Source: CAYZJB01 sp964602985 (GTDB lineage Bacteria; CLD3; SB21). From it: a stretch of DNA of 64,000 bases. Made by a program: the position numbers and the translations under genes. How positions within the stretch are numbered: position 1 is the first letter of the stretch; each line of letters starts with the position of its first letter. The notes beneath the pieces were generated by a model. That model saw nothing but the letters and a program-made list of their open reading frames with translations. It searched no databases and was not told where the DNA came from. Below, in pieces: positions 16,009 through 25,028 of this stretch. The stretch is taken from contig CAZRTJ010000004.1 of NCBI GenBank assembly GCA_964602985.1, positions 62,001 through 126,000 on the forward strand, read 5' to 3'.

Positions 16009-17811
16009 ATGGAAAATCCAGCCTACACATCCTTGGCGCACATGTTCCACGAACAGGTGAAACGTCTGGGAACGCTTCCTTTATACAAGACGAAGAAAGA
16101 CGGCGCGTACCGCGCATTGTCCTACGCAGAGGTCGGCGAGATCGTGACCCATTTGGCCCTCGGTTTGGCTTCGCTGGGCGCCAAGAAGGACGACAAAATA
16201 TCGATAATTTCTTCAACTCGCGAAGAGTGGGCCATGAGCGACCTGGCCATCCTGACACTCGGCGCCGTCACGGTGCCTGTGTATCCGACGTTGCCTGCCA
16301 AGCAAGCCGAGTATATTCTTCAGAACTCCGACACGCAGTTCATTTTCATTTCAGATAAAGAACAACTCGACAAAGTTCTATCGGTCGTGGGCAGGTGCCC
16401 GAATCTGAAGAAGCTGATCACGTTTGGAGAAGAGGCCAAGTCTCACCCGGCGATCATGCATTTTCGAGAGTTGCAGGAAGAAGGAAAACGATTTGGTCAA
16501 GCCCATCCGCAGCACATTGCGCAGTCACTGGCCGCGATTCAGTTGAGCGACTTGGCGACCCTGATCTATACGTCCGGAACGACGGGTCCCCCGAAGGGCG
16601 TGATGCTTTCGCATAATAACATTTTGTCCAATGTACTGGCCGCATCGAAGGTGCTGCCGCTCCAACCCGGAGAGACGTTTCTGTCCTTTCTGCCGCTTTC
16701 GCACGTCTTTGAACGAACGGCCGGTCATTTTCTTCCGATTTGCTTTGGATCGACCGTCGCGTATGCGGAAAGCATCGACACGGTCGCGGCCAACATGGGT
16801 GAGGTGCGTCCGACCCTGATGACTGCGGTTCCACGTCTCTACGAAAAAATGTATGGACGCGTGAAGGACGGGATCGCGGCCGCTCCGGCGCTTCGCAAGA
16901 AAATCTTCCATTGGGCGGTCGGAGTCGGCGAAAGGGCTCGTAAGACCGGTGAAAAGGGATTCAAGTATGCCGTGGCGAACAAATTGGTCTTTTCCAAACT
17001 TCACGGCCGATTGGGCGGACGCGTGAAATGCATGGTGTCCGGCGGCGCGCCACTTCCTGCTGAGATCGCGGAATTCTTTGCAAACATGGGAGTCAGGATT
17101 CTGGAAGGCTATGGGTTGACGGAGACGTCTCCGATCATTACGGTGAATCGACCGGAGTTGGTCAAATTTGGAAGCGTCGGATGCGTGATTGAACACGTCG
17201 AAGTCAAGATCGCTGCAGACGGGGAAATCCTGACGCGCGGTCCCAATGTTATGCTGGGATATTATAAGAACGAGGCCGCGACCAAAGAGATGATCGATGA
17301 CGACGGCTGGCTGCACACGGGTGACATCGGATTCCTGGACGCCGATCAATATCTGACGATCACTGATCGCAAGAAAAATCTGATCGTGACCTCCGGCGGC
17401 AAGAACATCGCTCCGCAGCCGATCGAAAATCTCCTGTCGACGAATCCGTACATCGAACAAATCATGGTGATCGGGGACAAGCGGAATTACATAGCCGCGC
17501 TGATCGTGCCCAATTTGGAAAAAATCCGCGCCTTGGGTGCGGAGCTGGGCGTCGGATCGATGCCGGATGACGAGTTGATCAAGCACCCGAAGATCGTCGC
17601 AAAGGTGGACGGCTTGATCCAGCAGGCTCAGGAAGAAGCGGGACTGGCCCGCTACGAGAAGGTCAAGAAATTTGCCATGCTGCCGCGCGCCTTCACGATC
17701 GAGACCGGCGAACTGACGCCCAAGCTCAGCATCAAGCGAAACGTCGTCATCGACAATTTCGCCCAAATCATCAACGCACTGTACACCGAAGCCGATCGTC
17801 TCGATGATTGA
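16009..17811 (+). CDS. long-chain fatty acid-CoA ligase (AMP-forming)
   Basis: 600 residues from ATG 16009, behind CCGGAG. ANL-superfamily motifs are clear: YTSGTTGPPKGVMLSH (A3), ILEGYGLTETSP (A5), the hinge-region DRKKNLIVTSGGKNIAPQ, and HTGDIG. The enzyme activates fatty acids to acyl-CoA through acyl-adenylate at the inner face of the membrane. The C-terminal FTIETGELTPKLSIKRN is typical of FAA1-like long-chain ligases of this length. It overlaps the next gene, an unrecognised 918-residue protein, by 8 bp, implying a shared transcript and perhaps a shared task. Confidence 0.92.
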   Translation: MENPAYTSLAHMFHEQVKRLGTLPLYKTKKDGAYRALSYAEVGEIVTHLALGLASLGAKKDDKISIISSTREEWAMSDLAILTLGAVTVPVYPTLPAKQAEYILQNSDTQFIFISDKEQLDKVLSVVGRCPNLKKLITFGEEAKSHPAIMHFRELQEEGKRFGQAHPQHIAQSLAAIQLSDLATLIYTSGTTGPPKGVMLSHNNILSNVLAASKVLPLQPGETFLSFLPLSHVFERTAGHFLPICFGSTVAYAESIDTVAANMGEVRPTLMTAVPRLYEKMYGRVKDGIAAAPALRKKIFHWAVGVGERARKTGEKGFKYAVANKLVFSKLHGRLGGRVKCMVSGGAPLPAEIAEFFANMGVRILEGYGLTETSPIITVNRPELVKFGSVGCVIEHVEVKIAADGEILTRGPNVMLGYYKNEAATKEMIDDDGWLHTGDIGFLDADQYLTITDRKKNLIVTSGGKNIAPQPIENLLSTNPYIEQIMVIGDKRNYIAALIVPNLEKIRALGAELGVGSMPDDELIKHPKIVAKVDGLIQQAQEEAGLARYEKVKKFAMLPRAFTIETGELTPKLSIKRNVVIDNFAQIINALYTEADRLDD

Positions 17812-20560
17812 TACGAAACATCTGCTGACCGTCGGCGTCGACGACGAGACGCGATCAATCTACGATACCTACGTCGACCAGCTCAACCAGCGCATCGAAC
17901 TCTCCGACGCGCACGCCAAGACGGCGCTCAAGAGTCTGATGAACGTGCTGATCTCTCTGGAAGAAAAGCAGGGCGTCAAGCGGGGATACGATTCCCTTCC
18001 GTCTTTCTTCATCACGCACCGCCTGATCTACATGGCGTTCGTGGACTATCTGCTCTCCAAAGGACACTCCACCGACGAGATCGACGATTTGCTCTTTCGA
18101 GACGCCGACGTCGAGGTGGCCGATCACGAGGAGTTTTTCTCCTTCTTTCAGAATCTCATGTTGCAGATCTTTCCACTCTTCGCGCCCTTTCTCGATGCGG
18201 AGGACGATGTCGAGCGGTTTTCGCGACCCGTCCGAAATTACATCCAATTTCTGAAGCAAACAGACGATCTCTCGTCGATGGTGAAATTCATCCAGCAGTA
18301 CTCCGACTTCTGCGACGCGTTGTACGTCGTCGGGTATCGCAAAGCCAATGACGGCTGGGGCGGCCGCTTGGATCTGGACACGACGGTGTATCCGCTGTTC
18401 TTCACCAAGATCATCCGGGAGGCCGTGCAGGATTTCTCATTCTCCGATTATGTGATCGAGTTTCTCTACGACCGCACGAAAGAAGTCGGCGAGCCCGAGA
18501 CGGCACTGATCGACGTGTATACCATTGCCCAGGCTCTGCGAGAAGACAAAGATTTGCAATCGGCCATTCAGGATGCCGATGCCCGGCTGGCCAAAGAAAT
18601 CGACAAGACCATCGCATTGGTCGAAGAGCAAAAAGGCGAGCCCCTTTCCGCAGGCGCGCGACACAAAGTCATCCGGGAATTGACGCCGCACGAAGATCTG
18701 GAAGGGATAATTTATTATTTTTTCGATGAGCGACGGTTGAAGAAGATCATGGAAGAAAAAGGTCACATGGCGCATTTCGAGCCGGTGATCAAGTTAGTGA
18801 CCGAATGGACGCCGAAGATCCGACATTTCGTGATGTACGCACTGGGCAAACTGATGCTCGCCCCGCACAGCAAAGTGGAATTTACGCCGGCGTCGATCGC
18901 GCTCTTCTGCAACGAGGTGCGCGCCGATGTGGAGACCCTGTACAGCGACGGCGCGATGAACAATCTGCCCACTCAATACCGCGAACGAATCCCGGATTTG
19001 GAAATCCGATTCTTTCTCAACCGGATTTTTACCAACACGACGACACTCGAGGGATTTGAGGCCATTCAGGAGCAGTTCCGACAATACCTGGTCAACCAGG
19101 CAGAGTTTCCGTTGATCCACGAAATCTTCATCGAACGGGCATCGGAAAAACGGCACGCGAGCGCGCTGATGTCGTTTTACGTGGCGGCCCTGCTGACGCA
19201 GGAGTTGGGCGACTGCGTGCCGGATCCGATCATTCGCATCATGGCCGGCCGGTTGTCCCTGACCTACAGCTTTACGAGACGATTGAACCTGTTTCGCGAA
19301 ATTTACAAACTGCGTCCGGAATACGACGGGACATACAAAGGCGATACCGTGTACTACAACGGCTTTGATCGTCAGGATTGGGATGTGCCGACCAGCGAAC
19401 GGACGACGCCTCTCAAGAAACGCTCGATCGACGAACAGTGGATCATTCTGTATCACGTGATCAATAACCGGGAATTGTCGTGGGCGCTGACCCTGCTCGA
19501 TCCCGACGTGCTCTTTCCGGAAATGAAAGGAAAGACCAATTCGCAGGAGGAAATGCGAAAAGCCTTCATGGAACTCCGCGGCAAGGTCTATCAAATCATC
19601 GACAGCAAGTTCCTGGATCTCCTCTCCGAGGAAGAAGAAGAGGCCAAACGAGCGGCGGAGAAGAAGGGCGACTTTCCCGTGGCGTATTACGGGAAGTACG
19701 AAAAAATCCGCAGCATTCTGATCGCACAGTTCATCGCCTCCGGCTGGGACGTCGAAGTAGCCGAGTTGAAACGCAAGGGTCGTCGTCCGCTCATCAAGAT
19801 GACGCAGATCGAACTCCTGCGCGGCATCAAGAACATCGACGCCCAGCGAATCCTCGAACAGTATGAATACAAAGAGGCACGGGAACACATCGACATCAAC
19901 CAGCTGCGCAAGCAGGTGGAGACGCGCGAACAGCTTCTCTCATTTGTCAACCGCCGCGTGAAACAGGAAGTGCAAGTCCTCCAGAGGATGCAAGGTCTCT
20001 CCGACGAGGCGCTTGCGCTGATGAGTTACACGTCCACCAAGATCCGCAGTGCGGAATTGCGTGTCGAGCAGGGGATTCGACAACTGGTCGACCGGCTCAA
20101 AGGAGATCTGGGGTGGCTGACCGCCAAGGAACCGCTGGCGCTGGATCAGATCTGCCAAAATTGTTTCCAGGGCCAGTACGGAAAAATGGATGTGAAGATC
20201 ATCAAGAAGGGCAAGGACGGCAAACCCATTATCGATCCCGAAACGGGCGAAGAGGCGGAAAAGACGTACACCATCACCAGCGACAAATTTCCGGAGTACC
20301 TGGAGCCCGCCCGCAAAGAAGTCATGGCGCTCGACAAGGATGCGATGTATCGCGTATTCTATGCGCTGACACTCCAGAGCATTGTCGCCGAGACCTTTGG
20401 GTCCATGACCTTCATCAAAGAAGCGCTCGCGACCAACAAGTACGTGATTGCCGCGGACGGATTGAAAGAACAGTCATTGGAAAATCAGGAAGTCCTCGAC
20501 TATGCGCGTCTTTCATACGATTTTGCGCAGCAACTGGCTCCCTATGAGATGATGGTGTAA
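17804..20560 (+). CDS. large unrecognised cytoplasmic protein coupled to acyl-CoA ligase
   Basis: 918 residues from ATG 17804, which overlaps the ligase stop by 8 bp. It has no signal peptide or membrane helix and is rich in charged residues, mostly helical, with coiled-coil stretches around 590-620 and 695-760 (LRKQVETREQLLSFVNRRVKQEV). A single CxxC (QICQNCF) lies near 783-788, followed by a lysine/glycine loop (IKKGKDGKPIIDPETGEEAEK) that looks like a small inserted beta structure. I cannot place it in any family. Codon use and composition look like its neighbours, so it is not obviously acquired. Its tight link with the ligase suggests a role in lipid activation, trafficking or a large complex, but this is inference only. 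Confidence 0.8.
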   Translation: MIDTKHLLTVGVDDETRSIYDTYVDQLNQRIELSDAHAKTALKSLMNVLISLEEKQGVKRGYDSLPSFFITHRLIYMAFVDYLLSKGHSTDEIDDLLFRDADVEVADHEEFFSFFQNLMLQIFPLFAPFLDAEDDVERFSRPVRNYIQFLKQTDDLSSMVKFIQQYSDFCDALYVVGYRKANDGWGGRLDLDTTVYPLFFTKIIREAVQDFSFSDYVIEFLYDRTKEVGEPETALIDVYTIAQALREDKDLQSAIQDADARLAKEIDKTIALVEEQKGEPLSAGARHKVIRELTPHEDLEGIIYYFFDERRLKKIMEEKGHMAHFEPVIKLVTEWTPKIRHFVMYALGKLMLAPHSKVEFTPASIALFCNEVRADVETLYSDGAMNNLPTQYRERIPDLEIRFFLNRIFTNTTTLEGFEAIQEQFRQYLVNQAEFPLIHEIFIERASEKRHASALMSFYVAALLTQELGDCVPDPIIRIMAGRLSLTYSFTRRLNLFREIYKLRPEYDGTYKGDTVYYNGFDRQDWDVPTSERTTPLKKRSIDEQWIILYHVINNRELSWALTLLDPDVLFPEMKGKTNSQEEMRKAFMELRGKVYQIIDSKFLDLLSEEEEEAKRAAEKKGDFPVAYYGKYEKIRSILIAQFIASGWDVEVAELKRKGRRPLIKMTQIELLRGIKNIDAQRILEQYEYKEAREHIDINQLRKQVETREQLLSFVNRRVKQEVQVLQRMQGLSDEALALMSYTSTKIRSAELRVEQGIRQLVDRLKGDLGWLTAKEPLALDQICQNCFQGQYGKMDVKIIKKGKDGKPIIDPETGEEAEKTYTITSDKFPEYLEPARKEVMALDKDAMYRVFYALTLQSIVAETFGSMTFIKEALATNKYVIAADGLKEQSLENQEVLDYARLSYDFAQQLAPYEMMV

Positions 20561-20599
20561 CTCAACCTGCCTTTGATCACATAGCCTCACGGAGGCCCC

Positions 20600-22216
20600 A
20601 TGGTTCGTTCATGTTTGATTCTCGGTTTCGCAGCGCTGATGCTGATCGCGGGGTGCGGTCGGAAGAAACGGGATCGATCCAGTCTTCTCGAAGACCGGGC
20701 CGAATATGGGGGCACGGTCCTCTACGCCAAAGCCGGTCCTCCGATCACGCTGGATCCGGCGCTGGCGGTGGAATCCGAATCGTCGATCATCCTCTCCAGC
20801 ATTTTCGATGGACTCGTCCTGCAGCGTGCCGGCAAGATCGCCATTGATCCCGGGCTGGCGTATCGCTGGGAAGTTCTGGAAGACGGCCGGTTGTATCGGT
20901 TCTACCTGCATCAGGGTGTCCATTTCCACGACGGCACTCCGTTCAATGCGCAAGCGGTGGTGTTCACATTCCAGCGACAGGCGGATAAGAATCACCCGTT
21001 CCACTGGTCCGAAGCGGACTTCGGCAGTTGGACCAATTTTGGACTCACGGAGTTGTGGGAGGGGATCGAGGCGGTGAACGACAGCGTCGTGGAAATGCGT
21101 ATTAAGCACGCCGATGCCACGTTTCTCACCATCCTGTCCAATCAGAATTTCGCGATTGTGAGTCCGACGGCGATGGAGAAGACAGGGCGGGAATTTTATC
21201 GAAATCCAGTTGGCACCGGAGCTTTTCGACTCGTCTCCTGGGATGCAGACAACACGGTGCGACTGTCCGGCAACGAGGAGTACTATCAGGGCAAGCCGTT
21301 TCTCGACTCGCTGATCTTCAAGGTGGTCCCGGATGCGCATGCGCGCTGGGAAATGCTGAAGACCGGGGCCGTGCACATGATCCAGCATCCAGCGACTGCC
21401 GATCTTCCAGAAATTGAGAAAACCAAGGGGATCAAGTTTGCCCGACAACCCGGACTGAACGTCTCCTACCTGACGATGAATGTGCGCAATCCGATCTTCC
21501 AGGATCGCCGAGTGCGTCAGGCTGTGGTGTATGCCATCGATCGGGAAGGGCTCGTGAAGGACGTGTTTGGCTCGACCGGTCGTGCCGCGAAGAATCCGTT
21601 GCCGCCGATCATGCCGGGTTACAATGATGAGATCCGACCGACGCCGTACGATCCCGACCGTTCCCGCCGACTGCTTGCCGAGGCCGGTTATCCCAACGGG
21701 TTTAGGATGACGCTGTGGACGATGCCCATCACGCGCGACTACATGCCCGATCCGGAAAAAGCCGGCGCGCGGATTCAAAAAAACCTGAAAGCCGCCGGCA
21801 TCGACGTGGAAGTAAAAACCGTCGAATGGCGCCAATACATCGATAAACTCTACCGGGGTCAACACGACCTGGCGATCCTGGGCTGGACGGCCGACATTCC
21901 CGATCCGGACAATTTCTTCTCGCCCTTTTGGATGCCCGTGAGCGGAATCCAAAGCAATTCCACGAACATCTCCGGATACACGAGCGAGTCCATGACTCGA
22001 CTGATCCAGGAAGGCCGTCAAACGGTGGATCCCGACAAGCGAAGCAAGATCTACAAAGAACTCTGCGAAGTGTTCAACGAAGACCTTCCCTGGTTTGTCA
22101 TTGCGCATTCCGTCATCACCATCCCGATGAGCGATCGGGTGATGAATTTCCAATTGCACTCGACAAGCGTTCGACGATTCAACAAAATCTGGCTTCGCAA
22201 AGAATCCGAGGAGTGA
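20600..22216 (+). CDS. peptide/nickel ABC transporter substrate-binding lipoprotein
   Basis: 538 residues behind CGGAGG. The signal ends in a lipobox at LIAGC, so it is a membrane-anchored solute-binding protein of the SBP family 5 (DppA/OppA/NikA type). Landmarks include TLDPALAVESESS, YRFYLHQGVHFHDGTPFNA, the NPVGTGAFRLVSW block and VRQAVVYAIDREGLV. It is followed after 1 bp by a close paralogue and then two peptidases, but no permease or ATPase genes lie in the window. It probably captures di- or oligopeptides for a transporter encoded elsewhere. Confidence 0.88.
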   Translation: MVRSCLILGFAALMLIAGCGRKKRDRSSLLEDRAEYGGTVLYAKAGPPITLDPALAVESESSIILSSIFDGLVLQRAGKIAIDPGLAYRWEVLEDGRLYRFYLHQGVHFHDGTPFNAQAVVFTFQRQADKNHPFHWSEADFGSWTNFGLTELWEGIEAVNDSVVEMRIKHADATFLTILSNQNFAIVSPTAMEKTGREFYRNPVGTGAFRLVSWDADNTVRLSGNEEYYQGKPFLDSLIFKVVPDAHARWEMLKTGAVHMIQHPATADLPEIEKTKGIKFARQPGLNVSYLTMNVRNPIFQDRRVRQAVVYAIDREGLVKDVFGSTGRAAKNPLPPIMPGYNDEIRPTPYDPDRSRRLLAEAGYPNGFRMTLWTMPITRDYMPDPEKAGARIQKNLKAAGIDVEVKTVEWRQYIDKLYRGQHDLAILGWTADIPDPDNFFSPFWMPVSGIQSNSTNISGYTSESMTRLIQEGRQTVDPDKRSKIYKELCEVFNEDLPWFVIAHSVITIPMSDRVMNFQLHSTSVRRFNKIWLRKESEE

Positions 22217-22217
22217 C

Positions 22218-23819
22218 ATGATCCTGCGTGTATTCATTTTCGCCCTGATAGGACTGATGGGGTGGTCCGGATGCGGGAGGGAAAGAGGGAGTCGCAAAAC
22301 CCGTGAGGCTGCGGAATACGGCGGGACTCTCGTGTACGGGAAGAGCGGTCCTCCGCTGACGCTCGATGCGGCGCAGACTCAGGAAACGGAGTCTTCGATC
22401 ATCGTCGCCAATATTTTTGACGCGTTGGTGGAGCAGCGCGCGGGCAAGGTGGCGCTGGACCCAGGACTGGCGCGGTCGTGGGACATCTCGCAGAACGGTC
22501 TGCTGTATACTTTTCACCTTCGCTCGGAGGTGACTTTTCATGACGGTACGCCGTTCAATGCGGAAGCGGTGTTGTTTAACTACAATCGCCAACGAGATCC
22601 CAATCATCCGTATTACAAAATGGCGCCGAAGTGGGAATGGGACGCATTTGACATGAGCAAAATTGTCAAAGACATCCGCGCAGAGGACGACACGACGGTG
22701 ACGTTTGAATTGTATTCCCCAAACGCCACGTTTCTGAATCTCATGTCGCTGACCTTCATGGGCATTCCGAGTCCGACGGCAGTGAAACAATTTGGAGAGG
22801 ACTTTTCCCGACATCCGGTCGGCACCGGCCCGTTCAAGTTTCAGTCCTGGTCGGAAAACGGTGAGGTATTGCTCACTGCTTTTGAAGAACACTGGGCCGG
22901 TCGACCCTTTGTCGACACGCTGATTTTCAAACCGGTGCCGGATGGCCGCGAACGGTGGCAGCAACTCAAGCGGGGCGATATTAACATGATGGGGGTTCCC
23001 GATCAGGCCGATCTGATGGAGATCGAACAAACCAAAGGGATCAAAGTCGCCAAACAGCCCGGTCTTAATGTGTCCTACCTGGCCATGAATATGGAGAAGA
23101 AACCCTTTTCCGACACGCGCGTTCGCGAAGCAATCGTGCATGCCATCGATCGGGAAAAACTCGTGAAACAGGTTTTCTCGACACTGGGACGATCCGCGAA
23201 GAATCCCATTCCGCCCTCTCTCCTGGGATACAATGATGCGATCCGGGCGACTCGATACGATCCGGATCGCGCTCGCCGCTTGCTCGCTGAAGCCGGTTAC
23301 CCCAAGGGATTCAAATGCTCGCTGTGGACGATGAAGGTCTCGCGAGAGTACATGCCCAATGGGAAACTGGCCGCGGAGGTGATCCAGGAAGACCTCCGCA
23401 AAATCGGAATCGAAACGGAGATTGTCATGCCGGAGTGGGGCGATTTCCTGAGGCGGCGCAGCATGGGAGAGCACGACATGAGTATCTCCGGGTGGCTGGG
23501 CGACGCGCCCGATCCGCATTTCTTCTTTTATCCTCTGCTCGACAAGAGCATTGCCGAAAAAAAGCCTTCGTCGAATGCGGCCTTCTACAAGAGCGACCGG
23601 ATGCATGATTTGATCGTCAGCGGCAAGGAGACGTTCGATCCCGTAGAGCGAAGCAACATTTACAAACAAGCCTGCGAAGTGTTCAACGAGGACCTCCCCT
23701 GGTTCGTGATCGCTCACGGCGTCTCGGTCGTACCGATGGCGGACTACGTGATAGGCTTCCAGATGCACGCGAGTGCGGTCCGCAAGTTCCACAAGGTCTG
23801 GCTGAACCGCAAGTCATGA
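22218..23819 (+). CDS. second peptide-binding lipoprotein, tandem paralogue
   Basis: 533 residues, starting 1 bp after its paralogue's stop. The lipobox is WSGC. The body follows the same family 5 layout, with GGTLVYGKSGPPLTLDAA, HLRSEVTFHDGTPFNAEAV, HPVGTGPFKFQSW and REAIVHAIDREKLVKQVF. The two share most landmarks and the ending EVFNEDLPWFVIAH, so they arose by tandem duplication. They differ in the ligand-facing middle region, which suggests different peptide preference. The stop overlaps the following dipeptidase start (ATGA). Confidence 0.88.
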   Translation: MILRVFIFALIGLMGWSGCGRERGSRKTREAAEYGGTLVYGKSGPPLTLDAAQTQETESSIIVANIFDALVEQRAGKVALDPGLARSWDISQNGLLYTFHLRSEVTFHDGTPFNAEAVLFNYNRQRDPNHPYYKMAPKWEWDAFDMSKIVKDIRAEDDTTVTFELYSPNATFLNLMSLTFMGIPSPTAVKQFGEDFSRHPVGTGPFKFQSWSENGEVLLTAFEEHWAGRPFVDTLIFKPVPDGRERWQQLKRGDINMMGVPDQADLMEIEQTKGIKVAKQPGLNVSYLAMNMEKKPFSDTRVREAIVHAIDREKLVKQVFSTLGRSAKNPIPPSLLGYNDAIRATRYDPDRARRLLAEAGYPKGFKCSLWTMKVSREYMPNGKLAAEVIQEDLRKIGIETEIVMPEWGDFLRRRSMGEHDMSISGWLGDAPDPHFFFYPLLDKSIAEKKPSSNAAFYKSDRMHDLIVSGKETFDPVERSNIYKQACEVFNEDLPWFVIAHGVSVVPMADYVIGFQMHASAVRKFHKVWLNRKS

Positions 23820-25012
23820 GCCTCCGGTGTGCTTGTCTCCTGTCTGCGGTTTTTCTTCTGACCGCAGCTTGTTCGCGCGTGACGCTCACGCGGGCGCGGG
23901 AAATTGCGAGGGAAGAAATCATCATCGACACACACGTGGATCTTCCCTATCGGTTACTGGAGGAATGGGAAGATATTTCCAAGCGGACCCTCAAAGGCAA
24001 TTTCGATTATGAACGGGCGATGGAGGGCGGACTGGACGCGCCTTTTCTCTCCATCTACGTGCCGGCTCGCACAGAACAACAGGGCGAAGCAAAGTCGACG
24101 GCCGACCGCTTGCTCGACATGGTGTGTGAAATTGTCGACACGCATCCGGATAAGTTTATCCTGGCCACATCGCCGGATCAACTGCGACCGGCGTCATCCG
24201 ACGGGAAGGTACGCTTTTGTCTGGGCATGGAGAACGGTTCGCCCATCGAAGGGAGTTTTGACAATCTCGGGCATTTCTACGATCGGGGCATTCGGTACAT
24301 CACACTCACGCACAGCCGCGATAATCACATCAGCGATTCGTCGTACGACACTACGCGCACGTGGCACGGGTTGAGCCCTTTCGGCATGGCGCTCGTCCTG
24401 CAGATGAATCGGATCGGCATGATGGTGGATGTCTCGCACATTTCGGACTCGGCTTTTCATCAGGTGATGCGTATTTCCCGCGCGCCGGTGATCGCATCGC
24501 ATTCGAGTTGCCGTCATTTCACGCCGGGCTGGGAGCGGAACATGTCAGACGACATGATCCAGTTGCTGGCCGCCAAGGGCGGCGTTATCATGATCAACTT
24601 CGGTTCGTCCTTCGTCAATGAATCCTATCGGCAGAAAGACGCCGTCATCCGGGAGCACATCGAGGAACATGCGCGAAGGAACGGCTTCAGCGAGAACGAC
24701 TCCCTCCTCGAAGCGTACGAGGACGCCTACCGCAAAGAACATCCCATCGGATATGCCGATGTCAAGGACGTCGCGGATCACATCGATCACGTGGTGAAGC
24801 TGGTGGGCGTGGAGTACGTCGGTCTGGGCTCCGATTTTGACGGTGTGGGGGATTCCCTGCCGACCGGATTGAAAGATGTTTCGCAATATCCCAATTTGAT
24901 TTTGGAACTACTCCGCCGCGGATACAGCCGCGACGAGATCCGGAAAATCTGTTCCGGCAATCTGATCCGTGTGTGGAAGGCGGTGGAATCTGCCGCCGCA
25001 ACGTCCGACTAA
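23816..25012 (+). CDS. membrane dipeptidase lipoprotein (renal dipeptidase family M19)
   Basis: 398 residues, with an ATGA overlap with the substrate-binding gene. The N-terminus ends in a lipobox at LTAAC. Family M19 marks are IIDTHVDLPYRLLEEW (first metal-binding His and Asp), GMENGSPIEG (bridging Glu), YITLTHSRDNHISDS, VDVSHISDSAF, IASHSSCRHF and GLGSDFDGVG. These zinc enzymes split dipeptides, often with broad stereospecificity. Anchored outside the cytoplasm beside two peptide binders, it fits an extracellular peptide-scavenging operon. Confidence 0.92.
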   Translation: MSLRCACLLSAVFLLTAACSRVTLTRAREIAREEIIIDTHVDLPYRLLEEWEDISKRTLKGNFDYERAMEGGLDAPFLSIYVPARTEQQGEAKSTADRLLDMVCEIVDTHPDKFILATSPDQLRPASSDGKVRFCLGMENGSPIEGSFDNLGHFYDRGIRYITLTHSRDNHISDSSYDTTRTWHGLSPFGMALVLQMNRIGMMVDVSHISDSAFHQVMRISRAPVIASHSSCRHFTPGWERNMSDDMIQLLAAKGGVIMINFGSSFVNESYRQKDAVIREHIEEHARRNGFSENDSLLEAYEDAYRKEHPIGYADVKDVADHIDHVVKLVGVEYVGLGSDFDGVGDSLPTGLKDVSQYPNLILELLRRGYSRDEIRKICSGNLIRVWKAVESAAATSD

Positions 25013-25028
25013 ACAAAGAGGTGGCATC

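Noticed and set aside
20609..23792. Two long minus-strand open frames antisense to the substrate-binding genes
   Set aside because: They follow from codon bias of the genuine genes; their products lack signal peptides or domains and lie in the opposite strand of two well-supported paralogues.
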